DNA of 13,699 bases from Deltaproteobacteria bacterium (GCA_029570245.1 JAKQSH010000501.1:1-13699), one strand, 5' to 3'; shown: positions 6,774-13,699, numbered from the stretch's first letter. Translations and numbers: made by a program. Notes: generated from the letters alone by a model not told the origin.

Positions 6774-6800
6774 CAGATCAATAGAAAGACAGGAAAACAA

Positions 6801-9800
6801 ATGGCGATGAAACGCCCGCGATCTAAATTTATCTCGACTCTCAACGAAAGAATTCTCGTTCTGGACGGTGCGATGGGCACCATGATAGAAAAGCTCGGCG
6901 TCAATGCCGAAGCGCTTTCCGCCTGCTGTGATGGCCATTGCATGAATGTACCGGATTATCTCAACATCACAAATCCGCAGGGTATTGCGAAAATTCACAG
7001 GCTTTACCTTGAAGCCGGTTGCGATATCGTTGAAACAAACACTTTCGGCGCTAACCGCATAAAACTGGCCGAATACGATCTGGCGAAAAAAACATACGAA
7101 ATCAATTTCTCTTCCGCAAAAACAGCGCGCCGAGTCTGCGACGAATTCGAGCAGAAAGACGGACGCCCGCGCTTTGTAGCCGGCTCAATGGGACCGACCG
7201 GCTTTCTGCCTTCTTCCTCAGACCCCAGTCTGGGCGGCATTTCGCCGGAAGAACTGGAGAAAATATATTTCGAACAGGCAGAGGCGCTCATTGACGGTGG
7301 TGCTGATTATCTGCTGATTGAAACCGGCCAGGATATTCTGGAAGTGCGCAGTGCTCTGCTGGGTGCAAAACTGGCCTGTGCAGAATCAGACCGCGAAGTT
7401 CCGGTTTTCTGTCAGGTAACACTGGACGAAAACGGTTTCATGCTGCTGGGCACGCGCATTCAGGCTGTCGCTACAACACTTGCAGCCTGCGGAGCGGACG
7501 GCATCGGCATGAACTGCTCCACCGGGCCGGAGGAAATGCGTGAGTCAGTCCGCCTGCTGGACGAAATCTGCCCTGCATTCATTTCAGTCATTCCCAATGC
7601 CGGAATGCCGATAAACATAGACGGCAAAGCCTCTTATCCTCTTTCACCGGAAGATTTCGCCTCACAGGTAATGGACTTCGTCAAAAGGCACGGAGTCAAC
7701 ATAGTCGGCGGCTGTTGCGGCACCACGCCCGATCATATCCGCAGTCTGGCGCAGGCGCTGGGAACCCGCAAACCTTCCCCGCGAAAAACAGCTGCGCGCA
7801 GCATGCTTTCTTCGGCAATGAATGCCGTTTCCATGTTCAGCCCGATTCCTCCGCTGCTGGTGGGCGAACGTATGAACACCCAGGGCAGTCGTGCCTTTAA
7901 AGATATGATGCTGCAACACCGTTACGATGAAATTCCCGATCTGGCGCGCAAACAGATTGAATATGGAGCTGGTCTGCTGGATTTGTGCGTTGTGCTGAGC
8001 GAAGACAGCGATGAAGCCGGACGGATGGAAATCGCCGTCAAAAAATTGCGCGGACTAATCGACGCACCGCTTCTCATAGACAGCACCGTTCCGTCGGTCA
8101 TGGAAACGGCGTTGCGTCATTTCCCCGGACGTTGTGTGCTGAACTCCGTAAGCCTTGAAAGTCGCAGCGAGCGCTTCGACCCGGTAATGAGACTGGCTCA
8201 GCGTTACGGTGCGGCAGTCGTCGCGCTGACGGTTGACGAGCGCGGAATGGCGCTGGACGCCGGGCACAAAATAGAAATAGCGGAAAAAATACTGGAAATC
8301 GCTGCTGAGGAATACGGTCTAGGAGTTGAATCGTTTATTTTCGATCTGTTGACATTCACCCTGGCCAGCGGCGACACAAAATACTGCAACAGCGCCCGCG
8401 AAACTATCGAAGGAATAAGACTCCTCAATAAAAAGCACCCCGGAATTCTCACCAGCCTGGGCGTTTCCAACGTTTCTTTCGGTCTGAAGCCGGCGGCGCG
8501 CAAAGTGCTTAACTCCGTGTTTCTGCATCACTGCGTAAACGCAGGGCTGTCGTGGGCCATGGTTAATCCGGCGGCCTTGCTGCCATTCAATGGAATCGGC
8601 GAGCGCGAAAGACAGCTTGCCGAAGACCTCATTTTCAACCGTTCGCCGGATGCGCTGGCGGCCATGATCAATCACTTCGAAAGCTCTGCAGCAAAATCCG
8701 CCACCGGAAAAACGGCAACCGCTGCAGATGCGGAAAGAAATCTGCCTCCATCAAAAATCATCTACGCCAAAATTCTTGAGCACCGCCAGGACAGTCTTGA
8801 CGAACTGCTGACACGCGAGCTTCAGAATCGTTCGGCATCCGCCATAATCAACGAACTGCTGCTGCCGGCGATGAAGGAAGTGGGCGACAGATTCGGACGC
8901 GGCGAACTGATTCTGCCCTTTGTGCTGCAATCGGCGGAAGTGATGAAAAAAGCTCTTACGCAGCTCGAACCGCACATGGAAAAGGGCGCGCATGAACATC
9001 GCGGAAGCATTGTGCTGGCGACGGTTTATGGAGACGTTCACGACATCGGCAAAAATCTTGCCGCAACAATTTTTTCGAACAACGGCTACAAAGTAACAGA
9101 CCTCGGCAAACAGGTGCCGGTAAAAGACATCGTAGATAAAGCCGTCGAAATCAAGGCCGACGCCATAGGTCTTTCGGCGTTGCTGGTTTCAACCAGCCGC
9201 CAGATGCAACTGGTTGTTGACGAACTGCAGCGTCGCGAACTTCGAATTCCGCTTATTATCGGAGGCGCTGCCATCAATCGCAGCTTCGGCAACAGAATAC
9301 GTTATTCCGAAAGCGGTAGTTATTATGAAGGCGGCGTGTTTTACGCCCGCGACGTGTTCGAGGGTCTCTCCATAATGGATGAATTGCAGAACAGCAAAAC
9401 GCGCGCCGCACTGCTGGAGCGCTGCCGCATGGAAGCCGCCGAAACCCGTTCGCGGATAAACGCCCCGCAGCACGCCACAGCAATCGAAAAGCTGCAAATC
9501 GCGGCTGCTCCTGATATTCCATCCGCGCCGTTCATCGGTTCGAAAGTGATCGAAAGCATCGCGCTGAAAGAAATTTTTGCGCTTCTCAATCGTAAAACAC
9601 TTTTCAGACTGCACTGGGGACTCAAGGGAATTCCTGATGACGAATACCGCAGAAAAGTATCGGAAGAATTCGAACCGCTGCTGGAGTCTCTGATGCGCGA
9701 GGTAATCGAGAAACAATCTCTGCACGTCTCGGCGGTATACGGATATTTTCCATGCCGCGCCCGGAACGACAGCCTGCTTGTATTTTCTGACCTTACAGAA

Positions 9801-10277
9801 ACAAACCCCGCAGCAGAATTCAACTTTGCTCGTCAACAGGATCGCCACGGCCTGTGCCTGAGTGATTACTTCGCGAAAATGAACAGCAACAAGCCCGACA
9901 TCTGCGCGCTTCAACTCGTCAGTGTCGGTGGAGAAGCGGTGAATTCCCGCGCGGTGGAAATGGCGGCGGGAAAATACAGCCGTGCCGTTTATATGCGCGG
10001 ACTGGCGGCACAGTTAACCGAAGCGGCCGCAGAATGGATCACACGCCGCATCAGAAGCGAACTGAAGATTGAAGAATCAAGAGGCAGGCGCTTTTCTCCG
10101 GGATATTCATCATGGCCTGACCTGGCAAATCAGAAGAGTATTTTCAGACTGCTGGAACCTTCCCGTATCGGAGTCGAATTGAATTCAGCAAACCTTATGG
10201 AACCGGAAGAGTCCAGCTCGGCGCTGTTTGTACATCACCCGCAAGTTGATTACTTCGGAGTAAAGGCAGAAAGCTGA
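6801..10277 (+). CDS. metH: Cobalamin-dependent methionine synthase
   Basis: This 1158-residue enzyme methylates homocysteine to methionine using methyltetrahydrofolate through methylcobalamin in the cytoplasm. All four MetH modules are present in order. The homocysteine domain (about 10-325) has D-G-A-M-G-T-M, T-N-T-F-G-A-N-R and zinc ligands Cys239 and Cys305-Cys306 (G-G-C-C-G-T-T-P). The folate domain starts at L-L-V-G-E-R-M-N (352-359). The cobalamin cap and binding domains (about 660-890) carry G-D-V-H-D-I-G, with His747 as lower cobalt ligand and Asp745 beside it, and S-A-L-L from Ser792. The AdoMet-dependent reactivation domain (about 909-1158) has R1097-F-S-P-G-Y1102, matching E. coli R1134-x3-G-Y1139. 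The domain is shorter than E. coli's (about 250 versus 330 residues). AGGA (6791-6794) is 6 bases before the ATG. It is probably co-transcribed with the glycosyltransferase; the 38-base gap is too small for a cobalamin riboswitch. Confidence 0.97.
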   Translation: MAMKRPRSKFISTLNERILVLDGAMGTMIEKLGVNAEALSACCDGHCMNVPDYLNITNPQGIAKIHRLYLEAGCDIVETNTFGANRIKLAEYDLAKKTYEINFSSAKTARRVCDEFEQKDGRPRFVAGSMGPTGFLPSSSDPSLGGISPEELEKIYFEQAEALIDGGADYLLIETGQDILEVRSALLGAKLACAESDREVPVFCQVTLDENGFMLLGTRIQAVATTLAACGADGIGMNCSTGPEEMRESVRLLDEICPAFISVIPNAGMPINIDGKASYPLSPEDFASQVMDFVKRHGVNIVGGCCGTTPDHIRSLAQALGTRKPSPRKTAARSMLSSAMNAVSMFSPIPPLLVGERMNTQGSRAFKDMMLQHRYDEIPDLARKQIEYGAGLLDLCVVLSEDSDEAGRMEIAVKKLRGLIDAPLLIDSTVPSVMETALRHFPGRCVLNSVSLESRSERFDPVMRLAQRYGAAVVALTVDERGMALDAGHKIEIAEKILEIAAEEYGLGVESFIFDLLTFTLASGDTKYCNSARETIEGIRLLNKKHPGILTSLGVSNVSFGLKPAARKVLNSVFLHHCVNAGLSWAMVNPAALLPFNGIGERERQLAEDLIFNRSPDALAAMINHFESSAAKSATGKTATAADAERNLPPSKIIYAKILEHRQDSLDELLTRELQNRSASAIINELLLPAMKEVGDRFGRGELILPFVLQSAEVMKKALTQLEPHMEKGAHEHRGSIVLATVYGDVHDIGKNLAATIFSNNGYKVTDLGKQVPVKDIVDKAVEIKADAIGLSALLVSTSRQMQLVVDELQRRELRIPLIIGGAAINRSFGNRIRYSESGSYYEGGVFYARDVFEGLSIMDELQNSKTRAALLERCRMEAAETRSRINAPQHATAIEKLQIAAAPDIPSAPFIGSKVIESIALKEIFALLNRKTLFRLHWGLKGIPDDEYRRKVSEEFEPLLESLMREVIEKQSLHVSAVYGYFPCRARNDSLLVFSDLTETNPAAEFNFARQQDRHGLCLSDYFAKMNSNKPDICALQLVSVGGEAVNSRAVEMAAGKYSRAVYMRGLAAQLTEAAAEWITRRIRSELKIEESRGRRFSPGYSSWPDLANQKSIFRLLEPSRIGVELNSANLMEPEESSSALFVHHPQVDYFGVKAES

Positions 10278-10283
10278 ATCACG

Positions 10284-10964
10284 CTAGTTCAGAAAACGGT
10301 AACCTATGCCTCTGATGGTGTTTATGTAAGGCATTGTTTTGCCGAATTTTTTCCGAAGACTGCGGATGTGGACATCGACAGTGCGCGCAGTAACCGCGAC
10401 ATCGCAGCCCATAACCTCGTGAAGAATAGTCTGACGGTCGAAAACTCGTGCAGGATTTGAAGCCAGCAGGAACAGCAGCTTGAATTCGGTAGGAGTCAGG
10501 CGGATGTGCCTGTTTCGCCATTTCACAAGATGGCTTTCAACATCAATGTAAAGATCGCCTATTTCAAGGACGTTCGAGTTCTCAGAGGAATGCCTTCTGA
10601 GCAGCGAACGGACACGCGCCATAAGCTCATTGTCGGAGAAAGGCTTGGTTACGTAATCATCTGCGCCTTCATCAAGCCCCTGCACCACCATTTCCTTCTG
10701 CCCTATGGCGGAAAGAATCAGGATTGGAATCTTATTGTATTCCGGGTTGGCTCGTATCTTCCGGCAGACTTCGATGCCGTCCATATCCGGCAACATGAGG
10801 TCAAGAAGCACAAGGTCGATACTGCGGCTTTCAAGCGCCTTTACGGCGTCTTTTCCTGTGTATACGCCCAGAGGTTTATAACCTTCGCTTTTCAGTCTCA
10901 TTTCAAGGAGGCTGACAAGGTCCTGCTCGTCATCTACAATCAAAACAACCGGCGCCTTGGGCAT
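10284..10964 (-). CDS. OmpR/PhoB-family two-component response regulator
   Basis: A 226-residue cytoplasmic transcription factor. The receiver domain (about 5-120) has the acidic pair Asp11-Asp12, phospho-acceptor Asp55 (L-L-D-L-M-L-P-D-M-D-G), Ser85 and Lys107 (Y-V-T-K-P-F). A winged-helix DNA-binding domain (about 130-226) has L-T-P-T-E-F-K-L-L, recognition helix R-T-V-D-V-H-I-R-S-L-R-K-K-F and wing I-R-G-I-G-Y-R-F. All phosphorylation residues are present, so it should be a conventional regulator. No histidine kinase gene is in this window. The PEGA-domain gene lies 110 bases upstream on the same strand and may share a transcript. GGGA is 7 bases before the ATG. The stop is 6 bases from the metH stop, convergent with no room for a separate terminator. 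The target genes are unknown. Confidence 0.95.
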   Translation of the reverse strand: MPKAPVVLIVDDEQDLVSLLEMRLKSEGYKPLGVYTGKDAVKALESRSIDLVLLDLMLPDMDGIEVCRKIRANPEYNKIPILILSAIGQKEMVVQGLDEGADDYVTKPFSDNELMARVRSLLRRHSSENSNVLEIGDLYIDVESHLVKWRNRHIRLTPTEFKLLFLLASNPARVFDRQTILHEVMGCDVAVTARTVDVHIRSLRKKFGKTMPYINTIRGIGYRFLN

Positions 10965-10975
10965 ATCGAATTCCC

Positions 10976-11046
10976 GATACCTTTCTACAAAACAGAGGTA
11001 TTACAAAGCTTTCACGCTCCCCTCCCTTGCGGAAAACCGGATACCT
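10976..11046. promoter_or_regulatory. Repeated AGGTATC motifs upstream of the response regulator
   Basis: AGGTATC occurs twice on the minus strand (plus-strand GATACCT at 10976-10982 and 11040-11046). An inverted copy of its core, GAGGTAT, lies at 10995-11001 on the plus strand, making a 7-bp inverted pair with ATACCTC at 11041-11047. All sit in the 110-base gap before the response-regulator start. Autoregulation through such sites is possible but unproven. A minus-strand TGTAAT is a lone -10 candidate in the same gap. Confidence 0.25.
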
Positions 11047-11074
11047 CCGAATGTAAACAACTGCCGGCGCTGCG

Positions 11075-12793
11075 CTAGAAGGTAATCAGTATGGCGTTGG
11101 GATTCTGGAATTCAGGTCCCGAATCATTATTATCGCCCCCACCGTCATCCATCAACTGCCAGGCTACAATACCAGCCACACCACCGGCGACAACAACTCC
11201 GACTATAGTCCACAGCCACCACTGAGCGTAGAGGGGTGTTTCCTCTTCTTCTTCCTGCTCTTCTTTGAGCTGCTCCGGCGGGACATAGCAGGTTGCGAAT
11301 TCAACTTCATCCGAGAACAACCTGTTCATGTATGCATATACATTGCTGTCGAGATCACTTGAAACAGTATCCATCTTTTCGTTGAGATGTTTGTATTCTT
11401 CTGTTTCCAGATTGTAATAATAGCCGTCGATTTCAACCATTCCGCGAGATTCGGAAACACTTGCAACAAAAAGATGCTTGGTTTTAAGAACATTGTTAGA
11501 CAGGCTCTGCACCGGAGTCCACATATAACGATGTTCATAACGCTTGCGGATGTCGTTGACTTCGGCTTTGTAAGGATAATAGCGTGTAACCTGTTTATTG
11601 GGAACATCGACCTTTTTGGTCACGTCTTCATACAGGCTTATTTTTGAACGATATTCCTGGTAACCGGGAGATTTGACCTTGAGAAAATGCTCTCCCACCG
11701 GAAGGCTGCTTACTGTGATCGGCGTAAGTCCACGGAAATCGCCGTCGATGAACACCATGGCGCCCTTGCGCGCGGTTTCGACCGTCAATGAAGACCTCGG
11801 CTGACGTGCGATTGAAGATCGGGCGTCTTCAAAAACATCCTTCACGGTTTGCGGGAATACGTCGGAGTCAAGGGCGGCATCGGGTTCGAGCCACAAAACC
11901 TTAAGGAACTCGTCCTTGCCCCTGGATTTGTCGCCAGAAAGCACATAACTTGCAGCCAGATATTTTCCGGCTTCAACAACAGAACTGCGATGCTCAAAAT
12001 ATTCCATGAAAGGTCTGTAAAGCTCCAGAGCATTGCTCAGATTTTCGATGGCCGCCGAGAAATCGACGCCTTCGTATGCCGAAACACCGTCGTCAAACGC
12101 AACTTTTGCCTTGCGAATCTGCACGTTTTCGTCCAGAGCAGATCGATCGCCCATGGAATAGTTAACAGGACGATAGTTGAATCTTTTGTCGGCGCGCAGC
12201 CATGTTTCTACGTAATTTTCGACTTCGGCTGCTCTGCGCTCGTTAGCTGCAGACACAGCGAACACATAAGTGGAAATTTTATCCGGGCCATCGACACGAG
12301 GACCGATTTTGACGGTCTGACGAGGTTTTTCGGCTTTTGGAGCGGTTTTTTCTGCGACTGCTTCTTCTTCCTCGTCTATATCCTCAATTTCCTCTTCTTC
12401 GACATCCTCGTCTTCGATATCCTCAATTTCTTCGTCTTCTGCAGGCGCAGCTTGGGCCGGAGGAGTTTCTTCTTCGTCTTCGATATCTTCGACGTCTTCC
12501 TCATCGTCCTCGATATCTTCGATTTCCTCTTCTTCAGCCGGTTCAGGTTCTGCTTTCGGCTTTTCAGGCGGAGTCTCTTCTTCCGGCATGGCTTCAGCCG
12601 GGGATTCCTCCGCAGCGTCATCTCCGAGGAGATCGGCGTCATCGACATCAAGGAGATCGTCGATATTATCCTGAGCGTAAGCTTTGCTCAGTCCCACATA
12701 TATCCCAAGGTTGACACTGTAGGATATGAACATTGAAAAAGCCACGACCGTGGAAATCAACGCGAATCGAGTGCTCGCCCTCCAATACCTCAT
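11075..12793 (-). CDS. PEGA-domain, TPR-like protein with acidic repeat region and C-terminal membrane anchor
   Basis: A 572-residue exported protein. A long signal peptide probably ends at A-Y-A | Q (residues 38-41). Residues 43-147 are an extremely acidic, Pro/Ala-punctuated region with four copies of an I-E-D-I-[ED] unit. Residues about 170-215 form a small domain. Residues 228-325 read as TPR-like helices ending with a 'LEPDAALD...FPQTVKDVFEDAR' type element. Residues 335-390 are a PEGA domain (V-F-I-D-G-D-F-R-G-L-T-P-I, then S-P-G-Y). About 110 unassigned residues follow, then a Glu-rich stretch (509-519), a Trp-led membrane span (525-547) and a Gly/Asp tail ending I-L-I-T-F. This order resembles PEGA proteins of Myxococcota. 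It is likely a membrane-attached scaffold in the envelope; no enzyme activity is evident. GAGGGG lies 8 bases before the ATG. The response-regulator gene follows 110 bases downstream. Confidence 0.85.
   Translation of the reverse strand: MRYWRASTRFALISTVVAFSMFISYSVNLGIYVGLSKAYAQDNIDDLLDVDDADLLGDDAAEESPAEAMPEEETPPEKPKAEPEPAEEEEIEDIEDDEEDVEDIEDEEETPPAQAAPAEDEEIEDIEDEDVEEEEIEDIDEEEEAVAEKTAPKAEKPRQTVKIGPRVDGPDKISTYVFAVSAANERRAAEVENYVETWLRADKRFNYRPVNYSMGDRSALDENVQIRKAKVAFDDGVSAYEGVDFSAAIENLSNALELYRPFMEYFEHRSSVVEAGKYLAASYVLSGDKSRGKDEFLKVLWLEPDAALDSDVFPQTVKDVFEDARSSIARQPRSSLTVETARKGAMVFIDGDFRGLTPITVSSLPVGEHFLKVKSPGYQEYRSKISLYEDVTKKVDVPNKQVTRYYPYKAEVNDIRKRYEHRYMWTPVQSLSNNVLKTKHLFVASVSESRGMVEIDGYYYNLETEEYKHLNEKMDTVSSDLDSNVYAYMNRLFSDEVEFATCYVPPEQLKEEQEEEEETPLYAQWWLWTIVGVVVAGGVAGIVAWQLMDDGGGDNNDSGPEFQNPNAILITF
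12371..12526 (-). repeat. Degenerate acidic repeats (I-E-D-I-E/D units) in the PEGA protein
   Basis: Residues 90-141 contain four related units: E-I-E-D-I-E-D (90-96), V-E-D-I-E-D-E (101-107), E-I-E-D-I-E-D (122-128) and E-I-E-D-I-D-E (135-141), separated by Glu-rich or Pro/Ala spacers. At DNA level the plus strand shows recurring TCGATATC[CT]TC blocks. The frame is intact. The low stop density of the opposite strand here creates long spurious reading frames. Confidence 0.8.
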
Positions 12794-12824
12794 AGCATCT
12801 ACCCCTCAGAAGTTCAGAAAATAC

Positions 12825-12839
12825 ATGTTCCGTGAACAT
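12825..12839. promoter_or_regulatory. Palindrome ATGTTC-CGT-GAACAT, candidate operator for the PEGA gene
   Basis: This is a perfect 6-bp inverted repeat with a 3-base spacer. It lies about 7-21 bases downstream of the transcription start predicted from the promoter at 12853-12881, a position where a bound repressor would block transcription. It could instead fold as a small hairpin in the PEGA mRNA leader. The matching regulator is unknown. Confidence 0.4.
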
Positions 12840-12852
12840 AAGTTTAGAATAG

Positions 12853-12881
12853 CATATACCCTAACGGCACCTTATAGGCAA
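12853..12881 (-). promoter_or_regulatory. Candidate promoter for the PEGA-domain gene
   Basis: On the minus strand, TTGCCT (12881-12876), a 17-base spacer and TATATG (12858-12853) each match sigma-70 hexamers at 4 of 6 positions. An alternative -10, TATTCT preceded by TG-n, overlaps downstream. The leader to the ATG at 12793 would be about 50 bases. Confidence 0.35.
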
Positions 12882-12949
12882 ATGTTTTTCTGTTTTCAGA
12901 CCTCATTTCGCACCGGAAGGCCCGTGAGGCGATTTCGGCTTTTCTGTTC

Positions 12950-12977
12950 TTGACATCATAACTTTTAGCCGTAAACT
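12950..12977 (+). promoter_or_regulatory. Candidate promoter for ilvE with consensus -35
   Basis: TTGACA (12950-12955) is a perfect sigma-70 -35. A 16-base spacer leads to TAAACT (12972-12977), matching the -10 consensus at 4 of 6 positions. Transcription would start near 12984, leaving a leader of about 228 bases before ilvE. That length leaves room for leader regulation. Confidence 0.5.
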
Positions 12978-13148
12978 CTTCGCTGTAATTACTTGCAGTT
13001 GAGACATGAGCTCACACATAACAAATCGAATTTCCCTTTTGCACAGCCAGACTCATTCAAGGCGGTTTTATCTTTCCGATATGAAAAACACCGAAATCGT
13101 GTTCTCTATTCGTATTTCTCACATTAATTCAGAGCCTTACGCGACAGG

Positions 13149-13177
13149 AACGAATTCGTATCAAGGGTTCGTTTTTT
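13149..13177 (+). terminator. Attenuator-like hairpin in the ilvE leader
   Basis: AACGAATTC (13149-13157) pairs with GGGTTCGTT (13165-13173): nine pairs including two G-U wobbles, with a 7-base loop. A run of six T residues (13172-13177) begins within the right arm. It sits 34 bases upstream of the ilvE ATG and downstream of the predicted promoter, where an intrinsic terminator could attenuate transcription. An upstream segment ATTCGT (13108-13113) is perfectly complementary to ACGAAT (13150-13155) and could compete for the left arm. The stem is AT-rich and weak. Confidence 0.35.
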
Positions 13178-13211
13178 CGTTTTCCAATAATTCGGTGAAG
13201 GAGAAGCAAAT

Positions 13212-13699
13212 ATGTTCAATAAAATGAAATCCATCTGGATCGACGGCAAACTGGTTCCCTGGGACGACGCAAAAATTCATGTAATGAACACCGGCCTGCA
13301 TTACGGCTGGGGCGTTTTCGAAGGAATCCGGGCTTACGAATGCGTTGACGGTCGTCCGGCTGTTTTCCGCATCAGAGAACACATGCAGCGCCTGATCGAC
13401 TCCTGCAAAATTCTGATGATGGATTACAAATATTCCCTGGACGAACTCTGCCAGGGAACAATCGAAGTTCTGCGCGACAACAACCTTAAGGAATGCTACA
13501 TCCGCCCCATCATTTTTGAAGGCGAAGGCGGAATGGGTCTGATCGCCTACAACCCGGTAAACGTGGTCATCGCCGCCTGGCCGTGGCCGAGCTACCTTGG
13601 AGACGGCATCGCGGAAAAAGGCGCGAAGGTCAAAGTCAGCTCTTTCTCGCGCCATCATCCGAATGTCGGCATGGTGCGCGGCAAAATCTGCGGACAATA
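13212..13699 (+). CDS. ilvE: Branched-chain-amino-acid aminotransferase, 3' end outside window (partial)
   Basis: The first 162 codons are visible and the frame is open to the right edge. This PLP fold-type IV enzyme transfers amino groups between Leu/Ile/Val and 2-oxoglutarate, the last step of branched-chain amino-acid synthesis, in the cytoplasm. Signatures seen: W-I-D-G-K-L-V-P-W near the start, H-Y-G-W-G-V-F-E-G-I-R-A-Y (30-42), R-I-R-E-H-M-Q-R-L (53-61), Y-I-R-P-I (96-100), and V-R-G-K-I-C-G, in which Lys158 sits where the PLP Schiff-base lysine is expected (Lys160 in E. coli IlvE). AAGGAG (13198-13203) is 8 bases before ATG 13212. No other ilv or leu gene is visible. D-amino-acid aminotransferase or aminodeoxychorismate lyase are related, but the E-G-I-R-A-Y pattern favours IlvE. 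Confidence 0.93.
   Translation, partial: MFNKMKSIWIDGKLVPWDDAKIHVMNTGLHYGWGVFEGIRAYECVDGRPAVFRIREHMQRLIDSCKILMMDYKYSLDELCQGTIEVLRDNNLKECYIRPIIFEGEGGMGLIAYNPVNVVIAAWPWPSYLGDGIAEKGAKVKVSSFSRHHPNVGMVRGKICGQ

Larger units (their letters stand above)
12794..13211. other. Divergent regulatory region between the PEGA gene and ilvE, 418 bases
   Basis: The left part holds a minus-strand promoter candidate and a perfect palindrome for the PEGA gene. The right part holds a plus-strand promoter candidate with a consensus -35, followed by a leader of about 228 bases before ilvE. That leader contains an open frame from 13006 to 13227 that overlaps the ilvE start, an 8-mer repeat ATTCGTAT (13108-13115 and 13154-13161), and a hairpin with a T tract. 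No tRNA, rRNA or recognisable known riboswitch was seen. Confidence 0.6.

Noticed and set aside
6763..6800. Cobalamin or SAM riboswitch before metH
   Set aside because: The gap is 38 bases with only a short hairpin, far too small for either riboswitch class, and no B12-box-like motif was seen.
9189..9914. 241-codon minus-strand reading frame inside metH
   Set aside because: It is antisense to the conserved cobalamin and reactivation domains and shows no recognisable domain or start signal.
11849..12736. 295-codon plus-strand frame, Phe/Arg-rich
   Set aside because: It is created by the acidic Glu/Asp codons of the PEGA gene, whose reverse complements are stop-free Phe and Ile codons.
12915..12944. 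Hairpin GGAAGGCC/GGCTTTTC in the PEGA-ilvE intergenic region
   Set aside because: The stem relies on two G-U pairs with a 14-base loop, and it lies upstream of the predicted ilvE promoter where no transcript is expected to end.
13006..13227. 73-codon frame upstream of ilvE as an independent gene
   Set aside because: It has no convincing Shine-Dalgarno, overlaps the ilvE start out of frame and has no recognisable domain. It is kept only as a possible leader element.
13161..13697. 178-codon minus-strand frame opposite ilvE
   Set aside because: The plus strand encodes clear branched-chain aminotransferase motifs over the same bases with a good ribosome site.
1..13699. CRISPR array, tRNA, rRNA, insertion sequence or phage genes
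   Set aside because: No regularly spaced repeats, cloverleaf-type segments, transposase or integrase motifs, or terminal inverted repeats with target duplications were seen on either strand.

Overview
The window looks like chromosome from a diderm (Gram-negative-type) bacterium, probably Myxococcota or a related deltaproteobacterial lineage. The basis is indirect. There is a lipoprotein with repeated four-cysteine modules and a 'D.D.DGNPGMT'-type motif, a TPR-like/PEGA protein with a Trp-rich C-terminal membrane anchor, a FadL-type outer-membrane barrel and LPS-assembly enzymes. Base composition looks near 50% G+C by eye. No mobile element, rRNA, tRNA or CRISPR array was seen.

Layout. (1) Positions 1-2666, minus strand: a likely two-gene operon of a FadL/OmpP1-family outer-membrane protein followed 36 bases later by a Cys-rich lipoprotein that runs off the left edge. 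(2) Positions 2667-2977: an AT-rich intergenic region with a minus-strand promoter candidate, small palindromes and a terminator-like hairpin that belongs to no visible gene. (3) Positions 2978-3319, plus strand: a small lipoprotein whose C-terminal half resembles a DnaJ C-terminal domain strand pair. (4) Positions 3338-5500, minus strand: an O-antigen ligase-family membrane protein fused to a TPR domain. (5) Positions 5650-10277, plus strand: a GT9 heptosyltransferase-like enzyme, then metH (cobalamin-dependent methionine synthase), probably co-transcribed. (6) Positions 10284-12793, minus strand: a large acidic PEGA-domain membrane protein, then an OmpR/PhoB-type response regulator with no histidine kinase in view. 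(7) From 13212, plus strand: the start of a branched-chain aminotransferase (ilvE), cut by the right edge, preceded by a leader of about 230 bases with a strong -35 element and an attenuator-like hairpin.

How the genes fit together. Envelope biogenesis dominates: an outer-membrane channel with a partner lipoprotein, LPS core and O-antigen enzymes transcribed divergently from one 149-base region, and a membrane-anchored PEGA protein next to a response regulator. metH and ilvE are amino-acid metabolism genes; nothing here ties them to the envelope genes beyond position.

No clearly new multi-gene system was identified. The observations most worth checking are the FadL/Cys-rich lipoprotein pair, the DnaJ-CTD-like lipoprotein, the ilvE leader, and the palindromes placed on the promoters of the glycosyltransferase and PEGA genes. 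All promoter and operator calls were made by eye and are tentative.
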